From NCBI GenBank assembly GCA_948616985.1, contig CAPGDO010000016.1:1-47936 (forward strand): a stretch of 47,936 nt of DNA, read 5' to 3'. A program made the translations under genes and the position numbers. Below the pieces are notes generated by a model. It saw only the letters and a program-made list of their open reading frames with translations, searched no databases and was not told the origin of the DNA. This DNA is from MGBC163016 sp910588905. Its GTDB lineage: Bacteria > Actinomycetota > Coriobacteriia > Coriobacteriales > Eggerthellaceae. Positions within the stretch are counted from its first letter, which is position 1. Every line of letters starts with the position of its first letter. Positions 34,414-42,123 of the stretch are shown piece by piece.

Positions 34414-34884
34414 CTACTCCGCTGCCTCCGTTGCCTGGGCCTCTTCGGCTTGGGCTTCCTCTACCTGGGCCTCAGCCTCGGTAGCCTCAGCTTCAACGGC
34501 GGCATCTGCTGCCTGAGCCTCTGCCTCAGCGGCCTTCTTGGCAGCCACCTCAGCGTACTTGGCTGCACGCTCTTCCTTTTCCTTGGCCTTGGCTTCGCGC
34601 TCAGCCTTCTTGGCTGCCTCGCGCTCGGCCACCTTGGCTGCACGCTCAGCCTTCTTGGCTGCCTCGCGCTGGGCCACAGCATCAGAAGCGGAACCGAACC
34701 TGTCGGCGAAGCGCTGGACGCGACCGCCCGTATCGATGAGCTTCTGGGTGCCCGTGTAGAACGGATGGCACACATTGCAGATGTCGATGCGCAGCTCAGG
34801 CTTGGTGGAACGGGTCACGAATTCGTTGCCACAGCTGCAACGGACCGTGCAATCCATGTAATCCGGATGGATGTCCTTCTTCAT
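34414..34884 (-). CDS. rpmE: 50S ribosomal protein L31 with a long charged tail
   Basis: Residues 1-70 are a zinc-type L31: MKKDIHPDYMDC, zinc cysteines C16, C18, C36 and C39 (CSCGNEF and ICNVCHPF), then TGGRVQRFADRFG. Residues 70-156 are a tail, first Ala/Lys/Glu repeats (AAKKAERAAKVAEREAAKKA), then nearly pure Ala/Glu/Gln. Usual L31 proteins end near 70. The first half could form a long single alpha-helix, the rest is probably disordered. AAGGAG precedes the ATG. A leader hairpin lies upstream. Confidence 0.95.
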   Translation of the reverse strand: MKKDIHPDYMDCTVRCSCGNEFVTRSTKPELRIDICNVCHPFYTGTQKLIDTGGRVQRFADRFGSASDAVAQREAAKKAERAAKVAEREAAKKAEREAKAKEKEERAAKYAEVAAKKAAEAEAQAADAAVEAEATEAEAQVEEAQAEEAQATEAAE

Positions 34885-34905
34885 CGTTCAACTCCTTGAG
34901 GTCAT

Positions 34906-34926
34906 GCCTTGGTTTCCGACCAAGGC
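34906..34926 (-). promoter_or_regulatory. rpmE leader hairpin (possible L31 autoregulatory element)
   Basis: An 8-bp perfect stem, GCCTTGGT and ACCAAGGC, with loop CGGAA, about 20 bases before the rpmE start. L31 leader RNAs that let the protein control its own mRNA have been described in several bacterial groups, I believe including Coriobacteria. I see the hairpin but cannot confirm a match. Confidence 0.5.
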
Positions 34927-34942
34927 TCAAACAAGCCGAACG

Positions 34943-34948
34943 ATGATA
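34943..34948 (-). promoter_or_regulatory. rpmE promoter, extended -10
   Basis: Minus-strand TGGTATCAT, an extended -10 (TGn plus TATCAT), just after the superoxide reductase stop. The -35 region is weak. The transcript would start about 55 bases before rpmE and include the hairpin. Confidence 0.55.
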
Positions 34949-34955
34949 CCATAAA

Positions 34956-35336
34956 TCACAGGTCTGTCTTCCAGAGTCCGTGAAGGTTGCAGAACTCGTA
35001 GACCTCGCGCGGAGCCTCTCCTTCGCCAAGATAGAAATCAGTGGAAGGTGCGTCGCCCGGCTTGAGCGGATGGATCTCATAGCCTGCATCCTTGACCAAG
35101 CAGATGAACTGGATGTAGTGCTCCGGCTCCATGGGATGGTCGATGCTGCCGATGTTCACATGCACGTGATCGCCCTCTACGGTGACGGCAGGCACATGCT
35201 TCTCCAGGGAAGCATCCACGGTGTCAGGGACGAGCTCTACCATGGGCTCCCCGCAGCAGACCAGCGGAACGCCGGAATCATAGGCCTTCACCGCTATGTT
35301 GCCACAGTGCTCGCACTTATAGAACTTAACTTGCAT
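34956..35336 (-). CDS. Desulfoferrodoxin (two-iron superoxide reductase)
   Basis: A 126-residue protein that reduces superoxide to hydrogen peroxide, typical of anaerobes. The N-terminal desulforedoxin centre has Cys8, Cys11, Cys27 and Cys28 (KCEHCGN, VCCGEPM). The catalytic centre has LEKHVPAV with the active-site Glu and Lys, further His in the central strands, and Cys116/His119 in FCNLHGLWK. Length is normal. AAGGGG precedes the ATG. The upstream gap holds a weak lgt terminator. No rubredoxin partner is seen. Confidence 0.95.
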   Translation of the reverse strand: MQVKFYKCEHCGNIAVKAYDSGVPLVCCGEPMVELVPDTVDASLEKHVPAVTVEGDHVHVNIGSIDHPMEPEHYIQFICLVKDAGYEIHPLKPGDAPSTDFYLGEGEAPREVYEFCNLHGLWKTDL

Positions 35337-35402
35337 GGGATTCCCCTTCCTTCTTGGGACTATGGTTGGCTGCCATGCTAGGCTAAAACGATATCAGAGA
35401 TA

Positions 35403-35417
35403 GGGAGAATGCCTCCC
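35403..35417 (-). terminator. Possible weak terminator after lgt
   Basis: A 5-bp stem GGGAG/CTCCC with a 5-base loop, about 30 bases after the lgt stop, followed by a partly T-rich minus-strand stretch. The short stem makes it uncertain. Confidence 0.3.
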
Positions 35418-35449
35418 CTGTCATGCTTTCGTTGCGCGCAGACGGGAAT

Positions 35450-36271
35450 TCACCGAACGCTCACACCCTCCTCGGGCAGCTGACGGATATGCGCATAAGC
35501 CAGCAACACCGCCCCTACCAAGACCAGGGGTACAGAGAGCACCATGCCCATGGTGAGCCAGTCCCCGAAGAGGTATCCCAACTGAGCATCGGGCTGGCGC
35601 ACGAACTCCATGAGGATGCGGAAGAGCCCATAGAGAACGAGGAAGGCGCCTATGAACGTCCCTCGGGGCCGCGGTGGCACCTTACGCGCTAGGATGAGAA
35701 GGACGCAGAAGATGATGACGCCCTCCAGGAGCGCTTCGTAGAGCTGGGAGGGATGGCGAGGGATATCCCCTGCCGCGCCACCGAAGACCACGCCCCAGGG
35801 AAGATCCGTAGGTGCCCCCCAGAGCTCTCCGTTCACGAAATTGGCCAGCCGACCGAAGAAGAGCCCCACTGGAGCGGCAATAGCGCCTAGGTCAGCCAAG
35901 GTGAGGTAGGGGATGTGCGTGAGCTTCGCTGCCGCTATGCCGGCGATGAGCGCACCCAGAAGCCCCCCATGAAAGCTCATCCCTCCTTCGTTGAAGGCGA
36001 ATATCTTGAGAGGGTCCTCAAGGTAAGTACCCTGACCATAGAACAGGCAGTAGCCGAGACGCGCACCCAAGAGGATGCCCGCTATCACACAGACCATGAT
36101 GGTCAGGAGGGAATCCAGATCAACGGTGAGCTTCCAGTGGCGCGCCACCCGATAGATGATGAAGGCCGCCAGGAGGAAGCCTGCCAGATAGGCGATGCCA
36201 TACCAGCGGATCACCAGAGGACCCAGACTGAGCGCTACCGGATCCAACGCCTGATAGAGGTCATTCAACAT
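35450..36271 (-). CDS. lgt: Prolipoprotein diacylglyceryl transferase
   Basis: A 273-residue membrane enzyme that attaches diacylglycerol from phosphatidylglycerol to the lipobox cysteine of lipoproteins. About seven membrane segments, RWYGIAYLAGF near the start, GMSFHGGLLGA, and the signature GRLANFVNGELWG. I chose ATG 36271, with AAGGG at a fair distance. An upstream in-frame TTG lies too close to that site. It follows the zinc-ribbon gene by 13 bases. Confidence 0.95.
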   Translation of the reverse strand: MLNDLYQALDPVALSLGPLVIRWYGIAYLAGFLLAAFIIYRVARHWKLTVDLDSLLTIMVCVIAGILLGARLGYCLFYGQGTYLEDPLKIFAFNEGGMSFHGGLLGALIAGIAAAKLTHIPYLTLADLGAIAAPVGLFFGRLANFVNGELWGAPTDLPWGVVFGGAAGDIPRHPSQLYEALLEGVIIFCVLLILARKVPPRPRGTFIGAFLVLYGLFRILMEFVRQPDAQLGYLFGDWLTMGMVLSVPLVLVGAVLLAYAHIRQLPEEGVSVR

Positions 36272-36284
36272 GACGCTCAAGCCC

Positions 36285-36521
36285 TTACCGGAACAGGTCG
36301 TGCCCCATTCCCGCGCCCAGCGCTTCGGCCGCCTGAACGATAGAGGGCTCCAATTCCAAAGGGATGGGCTGAATGGAGGTCACCTTCGCCTGACAGCTGG
36401 GACAGACGATGGTGAACAGCCCCATCTGAGGCTTCAACACCATGAGAGAGGTGTATTCCATAAGATTCAGATCCCGCGCACCGCAGGATGGGCAGATCAT
36501 GATGTGATCGTAATTCGCCAT
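36285..36521 (-). CDS. Small zinc-ribbon protein
   Basis: A 78-residue protein with two CPSC knuckles (ICPSCGARDLN and VCPSCQAKV), a likely zinc ribbon, and a C-terminal helix. I recognise no named family. AAGGAGG lies before the ATG. It is just ahead of lgt and probably translated from the same mRNA. It may be an adaptor or a nucleic-acid-binding protein. Confidence 0.75.
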   Translation of the reverse strand: MANYDHIMICPSCGARDLNLMEYTSLMVLKPQMGLFTIVCPSCQAKVTSIQPIPLELEPSIVQAAEALGAGMGHDLFR

Positions 36522-36554
36522 GATCCCCTCCTTTGCGGCAGCTCGTCTTCGATG

Positions 36555-36560
36555 ATTCTA
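36555..36560 (-). promoter_or_regulatory. Possible promoter of the zinc-ribbon-lgt unit, -10 box
   Basis: Minus-strand TAGAAT about 35 bases before the zinc-ribbon gene, in the 90-base gap after the Cys-rich gene. No clear -35. Confidence 0.35.
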
Positions 36561-36611
36561 CCCGAGGAGTGAAAGCGCTCAGGTACCCCATTGGCTCATG
36601 TTCCCCTTCTG

Positions 36612-36902
36612 TCAAAGAAGGAACCGGTTGGGGTTGCCCTGGCGCCTGAACCCCTCGGGGCGGTCTTTGATATGAGGGCCGTTGACCAAGAAGAATTCGC
36701 AGAACCGGCATATCTCCTTGACAGCCATGTCGTAGTCCCGCTCAGGATTCAAGAGCACCCCCAGATCCTCGCAGACCACATGGGTCTCACGCAGGCAAGC
36801 AGCGAAACGGCAATCGGCCGGGCAGGGCTCACCGGGGATATTATGGGGACAGCGGCCAGCCATCTCCTCATCGCAGCCGCGCATCTCCCAACATGCTGTC
36901 AT
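36612..36902 (-). CDS. Cys-rich protein of unknown function (possible metal binding)
   Basis: A 96-residue protein with ten cysteines, eight of them in the first 36 residues: ACWEMRGC, then RCPHNIPGEPCPADC, FAAC, a later VCED and ICRFC. The CWE-x-x-GC opening recalls small Cys-Trp domains thought to bind metals or Fe-S clusters, but I cannot name a family. AAGGAGG precedes the ATG. It sits 30 bases after a strong hairpin at the end of nfu, so it may be expressed by read-through. Confidence 0.72.
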   Translation of the reverse strand: MTACWEMRGCDEEMAGRCPHNIPGEPCPADCRFAACLRETHVVCEDLGVLLNPERDYDMAVKEICRFCEFFLVNGPHIKDRPEGFRRQGNPNRFLL

Positions 36903-36931
36903 CCAGATACCTCCTTGGCCGCTCCATAGAG

Positions 36932-36959
36932 AAGACGCCTGCGGTGAAGCAGGCGTCTT
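36932..36959 (-). terminator. Strong hairpin terminator after nfu
   Basis: An 11-bp perfect stem, AAGACGCCTGC and GCAGGCGTCTT, with a 6-base loop. On the minus strand CTTCTCTAT follows, so the T-run is moderate. It ends 30 bases before the Cys-rich gene start and could act as an attenuator for it. Confidence 0.75.
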
Positions 36960-36985
36960 TCAAAAGAGCACGTGGCGAGCCTGTC

Positions 36986-37234
36986 TTAGAGGTCAGCCAT
37001 CGGGTCGTCGGCCGGACGAACGGCCACCACGCCTTCGACGCGCTCCTTCAGGATGCGCTCGATGCCATTGGCCAGGGTCATCTGGGACATGGGGCAACCC
37101 TTGCAGGCACCCTGGAGCTCCACGTAGACCACGCCGTCATCCGTCACATCCACCAGGGCCACGTCTCCGCCATCAGCCTGAAGGGAGGGGCGGACCGCAT
37201 CGAGCACCTCTTTGACCTGTTCCTTATCTACCAT
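36986..37234 (-). CDS. nfu: NifU C-terminal domain (Nfu-type) Fe-S scaffold protein
   Basis: An 82-residue stand-alone Nfu domain: VKEVLDAVRPSLQADGGDV, then ELQGACKGCPMSQMTL with the CxxC that holds a 4Fe-4S cluster between two monomers. It delivers clusters to target proteins. I chose ATG 37234, with GAGGAGG just upstream. An in-frame ATG 33 codons earlier overlaps the promoter. Confidence 0.94.
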   Translation of the reverse strand: MVDKEQVKEVLDAVRPSLQADGGDVALVDVTDDGVVYVELQGACKGCPMSQMTLANGIERILKERVEGVVAVRPADDPMADL

Positions 37235-37270
37235 GATGCCTCCTCGATGATCAGCTTTGTATTTGCGAAG

Positions 37271-37276
37271 ATGATA
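37271..37276 (-). promoter_or_regulatory. nfu promoter, extended -10
   Basis: Minus-strand TGCTATCAT (TGn plus TATCAT) about 37 bases before nfu. The -35 region (CTTCAA) is weak. Confidence 0.5.
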
Positions 37277-37357
37277 GCACAGGCCCTCCGGGTTGAAGCG
37301 ACCGGGAGCATCTTCGCGAAACCCCCATGGCAACCTTGCACGGCAGCCTGAGGAGGA

Positions 37358-38785
37358 TCAATCCACTGGCATCCAATCAAGGCCGATGATGGCTATCACA
37401 TGGGCGTCGGAGGAGTAGAAGTCTCCCCCATTCACAAGACGGCCGCTGCCCATATCATCCAAGACTGCCTTCGCCTCTCCCTCGTATTCGCTCTTCGTGT
37501 AGATGACGAGCGTCTCCGGGTAGATGGTGTTGTCATCGGTGTTGCCCACGCCGATGACCTCATAGCCATCTTGCGTGAGCATCTCTCCCAGCTTCGCCGC
37601 CGCCCCAGCGGTATTCGTGCCATTGCGTACCTCTACGGTGACGCCGTTCGCCTCCACGCTCGCTGACTCCGTCTCGATGTCATTGGGGTCTTGACCGGCC
37701 TTGATGCGTGCGAGCATCTGATCCCAGCTTTGGGATCGGCGCTCGTAGAGGGTATTCCCCACCCCCGCGGCATTCGATGACACGTAGGGGAGGATGCAGG
37801 TGTAGATGGTCAACCCGTCGAACGGAGAGAGAGCGCTGCCCAGCGCTAGAAGATCGCTGGCGGTCCAGTCCGTATAGATGAAGCGGCTCGCCTCGCCCAC
37901 CGCATTGGCGAAGGAGAGGCCTTGGGAGCTAGCTGCCTCTTTAGCCAGGTTCAAGGTGTAGGTCATGCGATCCTGGAACATGCCGTCAACGCCTCCGGCC
38001 ACATTCGATGCCCGTAAGAAGGCCAGGGACTGAGAGCCGCTCAAGCGGCTGGCTCCAGCATCCACCACCTCATAGCCCGTCGTGGGGTCATCTATCTGGG
38101 AGACGAGCTCCACAGGGACGCCTCCCAACGCATCTGCCATGCCGCTGATCCCTGCGCTATCGGTGGTGACGAAATGGGCTATGCCCTCACCGATGAGCTC
38201 TGAGACCACCCGAACGAGCTCTGCATCGCCCCCTACCGCCTTCGCCTCGTCCAAAGGCCGCGTCTCACCATCAGAGGTGCGCACATTGAGCTTTGAGGGG
38301 ATGGTGATCAGGGTCACCGTGCGAGCGCCCTCATCGATGCGCACCAGCTGATACCCCTGGGCGTTGGGCTGCTGCTTCGCGTAACCCGGAAGCGAGAGGT
38401 CGGCAGTCATCAGCACGAAATAAGGCTCATCGGCCTTCTGAGCCACCAAGGCTTCTTGGGCATTGGAGGGATCGAGGGCCAGATTGGAATCTGTGGAACG
38501 GAAGAAGGTGAAGGCGGAGACGCCAGCGGCTGCCAGCCCCACGAGGACGGTCAGGATGAGGGCGATGAGCACTACTTTCCGTCGGGAGCGCTTGCGCTTG
38601 GCATCCACCAGGGCTGAATGGGCACCGGCTCCGCGCCTTGGAAGCGATCTGCCGGAGGCCGGACGCTCCACATTGGAGATGACCCGTTCGGGCTTGCGCG
38701 TGCGCTGACGGGGGCTGTAGGTCAGAGGCCGGGCAACAGGAGGCCCAGAGGATCCATGACGCGGTCTGGTCCGACGGGTAGGCAC
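37358..38785 (-). CDS. LytR-CpsA-Psr family protein, atypical, with LytR C-terminal domain
   Basis: A 475-residue membrane protein. A basic Arg/Pro-rich cytoplasmic tail (1-70), one membrane segment (71-95), an LCP domain (about 120-340) and a LytR_C domain (about 385-475, VTVEVRNGTNTAGAAAKLG). LCP enzymes attach teichoic acids or polysaccharides to peptidoglycan. Here the usual Arg/Asp motifs are altered: the RSD-type motif reads GYQLVRID, and the IPRD motif reads IPSKLN, so lipid-phosphate binding is doubtful. The fold is still visible in MADALGGVPVELV. Start is GTG, 10 bases after the murA stop. Confidence 0.85.
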   Translation of the reverse strand: MPTRRTRPRHGSSGPPVARPLTYSPRQRTRKPERVISNVERPASGRSLPRRGAGAHSALVDAKRKRSRRKVVLIALILTVLVGLAAAGVSAFTFFRSTDSNLALDPSNAQEALVAQKADEPYFVLMTADLSLPGYAKQQPNAQGYQLVRIDEGARTVTLITIPSKLNVRTSDGETRPLDEAKAVGGDAELVRVVSELIGEGIAHFVTTDSAGISGMADALGGVPVELVSQIDDPTTGYEVVDAGASRLSGSQSLAFLRASNVAGGVDGMFQDRMTYTLNLAKEAASSQGLSFANAVGEASRFIYTDWTASDLLALGSALSPFDGLTIYTCILPYVSSNAAGVGNTLYERRSQSWDQMLARIKAGQDPNDIETESASVEANGVTVEVRNGTNTAGAAAKLGEMLTQDGYEVIGVGNTDDNTIYPETLVIYTKSEYEGEAKAVLDDMGSGRLVNGGDFYSSDAHVIAIIGLDWMPVD

Positions 38786-38794
38786 GAAGCTGAC

Positions 38795-40069
38795 CTAGCC
38801 TTGTTCTTCGGTGCGCACGACATCTGCGCCCAGGGACTTCAGCTTGCCCACATAATCCTCATAGCCTCGGTCTATATGCTCTATCTCATAGACCGTCGTG
38901 TATCCCTCGGCCACGATCCCTGCCAACACCAGAGCCGCTCCGGCACGCAGGTCGGTGGAGGAAACGGGGGCCCCTTGGAGGTGCTTCACCCCATGGATGA
39001 TGGCATGATGGTCTTCCTGGATGATGTCAGCCCCCATGCGCATGAGCTCGGAGGCGAACATGAAGCGGTTCTCGAAGACGTTCTCGGTGATGACCGACGT
39101 GCCCTCTGCCAGAGCATCCAAGAGCATGAACTGCGCCTGAAGGTCTGTGGGGAACCCCGGATGGGGCAAGGTCTGGATATCCGTAGCCTCTATGGGGTCA
39201 TCGCGCTTGACGGTGATGTAATCCTCGCCGCAGCTGATATCACAACCCATGGCCTTGAGCTTCAGTATGGCCATGCGCAGGTATTCCGGGTCTATCCCCT
39301 GAACGGTGACAGGACCGCCTGTGAGCGCTCCTCCCGCCAAGAAGGTACCGGCTTCGATGCGGTCCCCGATGGTGGCATGAACGCAAGGGTGGAAGGAATC
39401 CAAGGGAACGCCCTCCACTTCGATGATCATGGACCCACCGCCGCTGATGCGGGCACCCATCTCGTTGAGCATGGTGCAGAGGTCCACGATCTCAGGTTCG
39501 CGGGCAGCGTTCTCTATGACCGTGGTCCCTTCGGCCACCACTGCCGCCATGAGCATGTTCTCCGTGGCGCCCACGCTCGGGAACTCCAGCATGACTTGGG
39601 CCCCGTGGAGCCCATCAGGGGTAGCAGCGATGAGCGTACCGTGATCCACGCTGAATTCCACTCCGAGGGACTCAAGGCCCACGAGGTGCATGTCTATCTT
39701 GCGCGCTCCTATCTGACAGCCGCCGGGCATGGCCACGCGAGCCTTGCCGAATCGGCCGATCAAAGGCCCCAGCACAGAGATGCTCGCCCGCATCTTGGAG
39801 ACCAGCTCATAGGGGGTGCTGAAGGAATCTACCGGGGCCGTATCGATGCGCAGGCTATGGTCTTCGCGGCAGACCTGCGCCCCTAGCCGTCGCAGGACCT
39901 CTGACATGATGGCGATATCTGAGATATCCGGCACATTGTTGATGATGGTCTCGCCTTGACCGAGGATAGCAGCAGCCATGAGCTTCAGTGCTGAGTTCTT
40001 GGCTCCTGAGATCTTGACCTCACCCGAGAGCGTTCCATTGCCTCTGACGATGATCGACTCTTTGCCCAT
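38795..40069 (-). CDS. murA: UDP-N-acetylglucosamine 1-carboxyvinyltransferase
   Basis: A 424-residue enzyme that adds enolpyruvate to UDP-GlcNAc, the first committed step of peptidoglycan synthesis. Visible: GTLSGEVKISGAKNSALKL, the catalytic loop MPGGCQIGARKID with Cys118 (the residue fosfomycin attacks), and STDLRAGAALVLAG. Length is normal. AAGGA lies 7 bases before the ATG. Upstream is the tsf terminator; downstream is the LCP gene. Confidence 0.96.
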   Translation of the reverse strand: MGKESIIVRGNGTLSGEVKISGAKNSALKLMAAAILGQGETIINNVPDISDIAIMSEVLRRLGAQVCREDHSLRIDTAPVDSFSTPYELVSKMRASISVLGPLIGRFGKARVAMPGGCQIGARKIDMHLVGLESLGVEFSVDHGTLIAATPDGLHGAQVMLEFPSVGATENMLMAAVVAEGTTVIENAAREPEIVDLCTMLNEMGARISGGGSMIIEVEGVPLDSFHPCVHATIGDRIEAGTFLAGGALTGGPVTVQGIDPEYLRMAILKLKAMGCDISCGEDYITVKRDDPIEATDIQTLPHPGFPTDLQAQFMLLDALAEGTSVITENVFENRFMFASELMRMGADIIQEDHHAIIHGVKHLQGAPVSSTDLRAGAALVLAGIVAEGYTTVYEIEHIDRGYEDYVGKLKSLGADVVRTEEQG

Positions 40070-40112
40070 AGGAAGTCCTTACGATGGTCCCTTCACGGCC
40101 TCAAGGAAAGCG

Positions 40113-40146
40113 AACGAGGCCACGCTGCTTCGAGCATGGCCTCGTT
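40113..40146 (-). terminator. Intrinsic terminator after tsf
   Basis: A 10-bp stem, AACGAGGCCA and TGGCCTCGTT, with a 14-base loop that can form a small inner stem. On the minus strand it is followed by CGCTTTCCTT. It lies 22 bases after tsf. Confidence 0.75.
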
Positions 40147-40168
40147 GCCCTCATGGTTATGGAAGTGG

Positions 40169-41029
40169 CTACTCGCCCAGAGCGAAGCGGAGGAATCCGC
40201 TGATCTGGATGGTGCCGCCCATCTCCTTGGCGCAAGCATCCACGTACTGACGCACGGTGACGTCCGGGTCCTTCACGAAGTCCTGCTCAGTCAGGCAGTT
40301 CTCCTTGTAGAACTTCTCCATGCGGCCCTCAGCGATCTTCTCCTGGATGTTCTCCGGCTTGCCGGATTCAGCAGCCTGGGCCTTGTAGATCTCAAGCTCA
40401 TGGGCTGCCACATCAGCGGGCACGGACTCCCGGTTAGCGGAGACGGGGTTCACTGCCGCCACCTGCATGGCAACGTCGCGAGCGCATTTCTGGAAAGCCT
40501 CAGAGGACGGGTCGATGCCCTGGGCGTCGAAGCTCACCAACACGCCGATCTTGCCGCCACCATGGATGTAGCTAGCCACTGCCGGAGCCTCCATCTCAGC
40601 CACGCGAGAGAGCTGACAGTTCTCGCCCATCACATGGATGCAGTCCGTCAGGATCTCTTCCACGGTCTCGCCATCGATGGTGCAACTCTTGAGACCCTCG
40701 GCATCCACCGGAGCGTTGTCCATGGCCGCCGTGGCGATGCGCGTGGCATAGGCCTTGAACTTCTCGTTCATGCCCACGAAGTCAGTCTCGCAGTTGAGCT
40801 CTATCACAGCGCCCTTGGTGCAGGCATCGTTGACGAGGGCCATGACGGTTCCCTCATTGGTGGCACGCCCTGCCTTCTTCGCCACTGCCGCCAAACCGCG
40901 GGTGCGCAGCACGTCCACGGCTGCTTCCATGTCCCCAGCAGCCTCCGCCAGGGCCTTCTTGCACTCCATCATGCCTGCGCCAGTCATCTCGCGCAGTTCT
41001 TTCACCATAGAAGCGGTGATCTCTGCCAT
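40169..41029 (-). CDS. tsf: Translation elongation factor Ts
   Basis: A 286-residue nucleotide-exchange factor for EF-Tu. N-terminal UBA-like domain (MVKELREMTGAGMMECKKAL), then two core domains with NEGTVMALVN, ELNCETDFVGMNEKF and the C-terminal TEQDFVKDPDVTVRQYV. AGGAGGG lies before the ATG. It follows rpsB, the universal order. Confidence 0.96.
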   Translation of the reverse strand: MAEITASMVKELREMTGAGMMECKKALAEAAGDMEAAVDVLRTRGLAAVAKKAGRATNEGTVMALVNDACTKGAVIELNCETDFVGMNEKFKAYATRIATAAMDNAPVDAEGLKSCTIDGETVEEILTDCIHVMGENCQLSRVAEMEAPAVASYIHGGGKIGVLVSFDAQGIDPSSEAFQKCARDVAMQVAAVNPVSANRESVPADVAAHELEIYKAQAAESGKPENIQEKIAEGRMEKFYKENCLTEQDFVKDPDVTVRQYVDACAKEMGGTIQISGFLRFALGE

Positions 41030-41107
41030 AGCTCATCCCTCCTCAAGGGGTAGAAAGGTCATCATTCGAAAGGGACGGACGAACATCCGCCCCCAGATCG
41101 AAGCAGC

Positions 41108-41953
41108 CTATTCGGCAGCCTCGACAGCCTCGGCGATCTCAGCCTGAACGGTTGCGTCCGTTGCCTGGACCTCAGCAGCCGTCTCAACGTCAGACACCGC
41201 AACCTCAGCCTCAGGAGCAGCTTCAGCAGGAGCGCTCTGGGCCATCTCGGTCTCGGTCACCTCAGCGCCCGTGCCCGCGATCACCGCATCAGCGATGAAG
41301 TCGCAGAGCAGGGAGACGCTGCGGATGGCATCGTCATTGGCCGGGATGCCGTAATCCACGTCATCAGGATCGCAGTTGGTATCAAGGGTGCCGACGATGG
41401 GCACGTTCAGCCTGCGCGCCTCATGGACGGCGATCTCCTCCCGGCAGGTGTCGATGATGAACACAGCATCGGGCACACGGGTCATGTTGCGGATGCCGTT
41501 CAGGTTGGCCTGGAGCTTCGCCAGCTCCTTGCGCTTCAGGATCTGCTCCTTCTTCGGCAGGAGAGCCATGCGGCCATCCGCCTCTTGAGCCTCCAGATCC
41601 TCCATGTAGATGACGCGCTGGCGGATGGTGACGAAGTTGGTGAGCATGCCGCCCAGCCAACGATTGTTCACATAGGGCATGCCGCAGCGGTTCGCTGCAT
41701 CTGCCACGGCCTCTTGGGCCTGCTTCTTGGTGCCCACGAACAAGACGGTGCCACCCTTGGCGGCGAGGTTGGACACGAAGCTGTAGGCCTTGTCCATATC
41801 CACGAGCGTCTGCTTCAGATCCAGGATGTAGATATCCCCGCGGCTGCCGAAGATATAGGGCTTCATCTTCGGGTTCCAACGACGCGTCTGATGCCCGAAG
41901 TGGGCCCCCGCTTCCAGAAGCGAGCTGATGCTTACCTTTACCGGTGCTGCCAT
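41108..41953 (-). CDS. rpsB: 30S ribosomal protein S2 with acidic tail
   Basis: A 281-residue S2: VSISSLLEAGAHFGHQTRRW, KPYIFGSRGDIYILDL, NNRWLGGMLTNF, PDAVFIIDTCREEIAVHEA and VGTLDTNCDPDDVDY, then an Ala/Glu/Val-rich tail of about 50 residues that is not part of the S2 fold. I chose ATG 41953 with GGAGA eight bases upstream. An ATG five codons earlier (41968) also has GAGGA and is an alternative. Confidence 0.95.
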   Translation of the reverse strand: MAAPVKVSISSLLEAGAHFGHQTRRWNPKMKPYIFGSRGDIYILDLKQTLVDMDKAYSFVSNLAAKGGTVLFVGTKKQAQEAVADAANRCGMPYVNNRWLGGMLTNFVTIRQRVIYMEDLEAQEADGRMALLPKKEQILKRKELAKLQANLNGIRNMTRVPDAVFIIDTCREEIAVHEARRLNVPIVGTLDTNCDPDDVDYGIPANDDAIRSVSLLCDFIADAVIAGTGAEVTETEMAQSAPAEAAPEAEVAVSDVETAAEVQATDATVQAEIAEAVEAAE

Positions 41954-42011
41954 GTTGCTACTCTCCATTCGTTGGTCCTCTGCCCAAGGTCATCCCCTAC
42001 CCCCGCAACCG

Positions 42012-42028
42012 CACCTCATCGTGAGGCG
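42012..42028 (-). other. Hairpin in the rpsB leader
   Basis: A 7-bp stem (one G-U pair) with a 3-base loop in the roughly 120-base rpsB leader. The leader also repeats AGGTCATCCCC (plus-strand reading), once near 41980-41990 and once inside the promoter near 42094-42104. S2 controls its own mRNA in other bacteria; a similar role here is unproven. Confidence 0.35.
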
Positions 42029-42082
42029 AGGCCACTCGCGCGGTCAGGTCGCTTGAGCATGCGTATTGAAAGAAACCGCAAG

Positions 42083-42111
42083 AGGATACCACGAGGTCAT
42101 CCCCCTTGCAA
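42083..42111 (-). promoter_or_regulatory. rpsB-tsf promoter
   Basis: Minus-strand TTGCAA (42106-42111), exactly 17 bases, TATCCT (42083-42088), with TG before the -10 (TGGTATCCT). The transcript would start near 42076, giving a leader of about 123 bases. Confidence 0.7.
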
Positions 42112-42123
42112 CAACCATGATGC

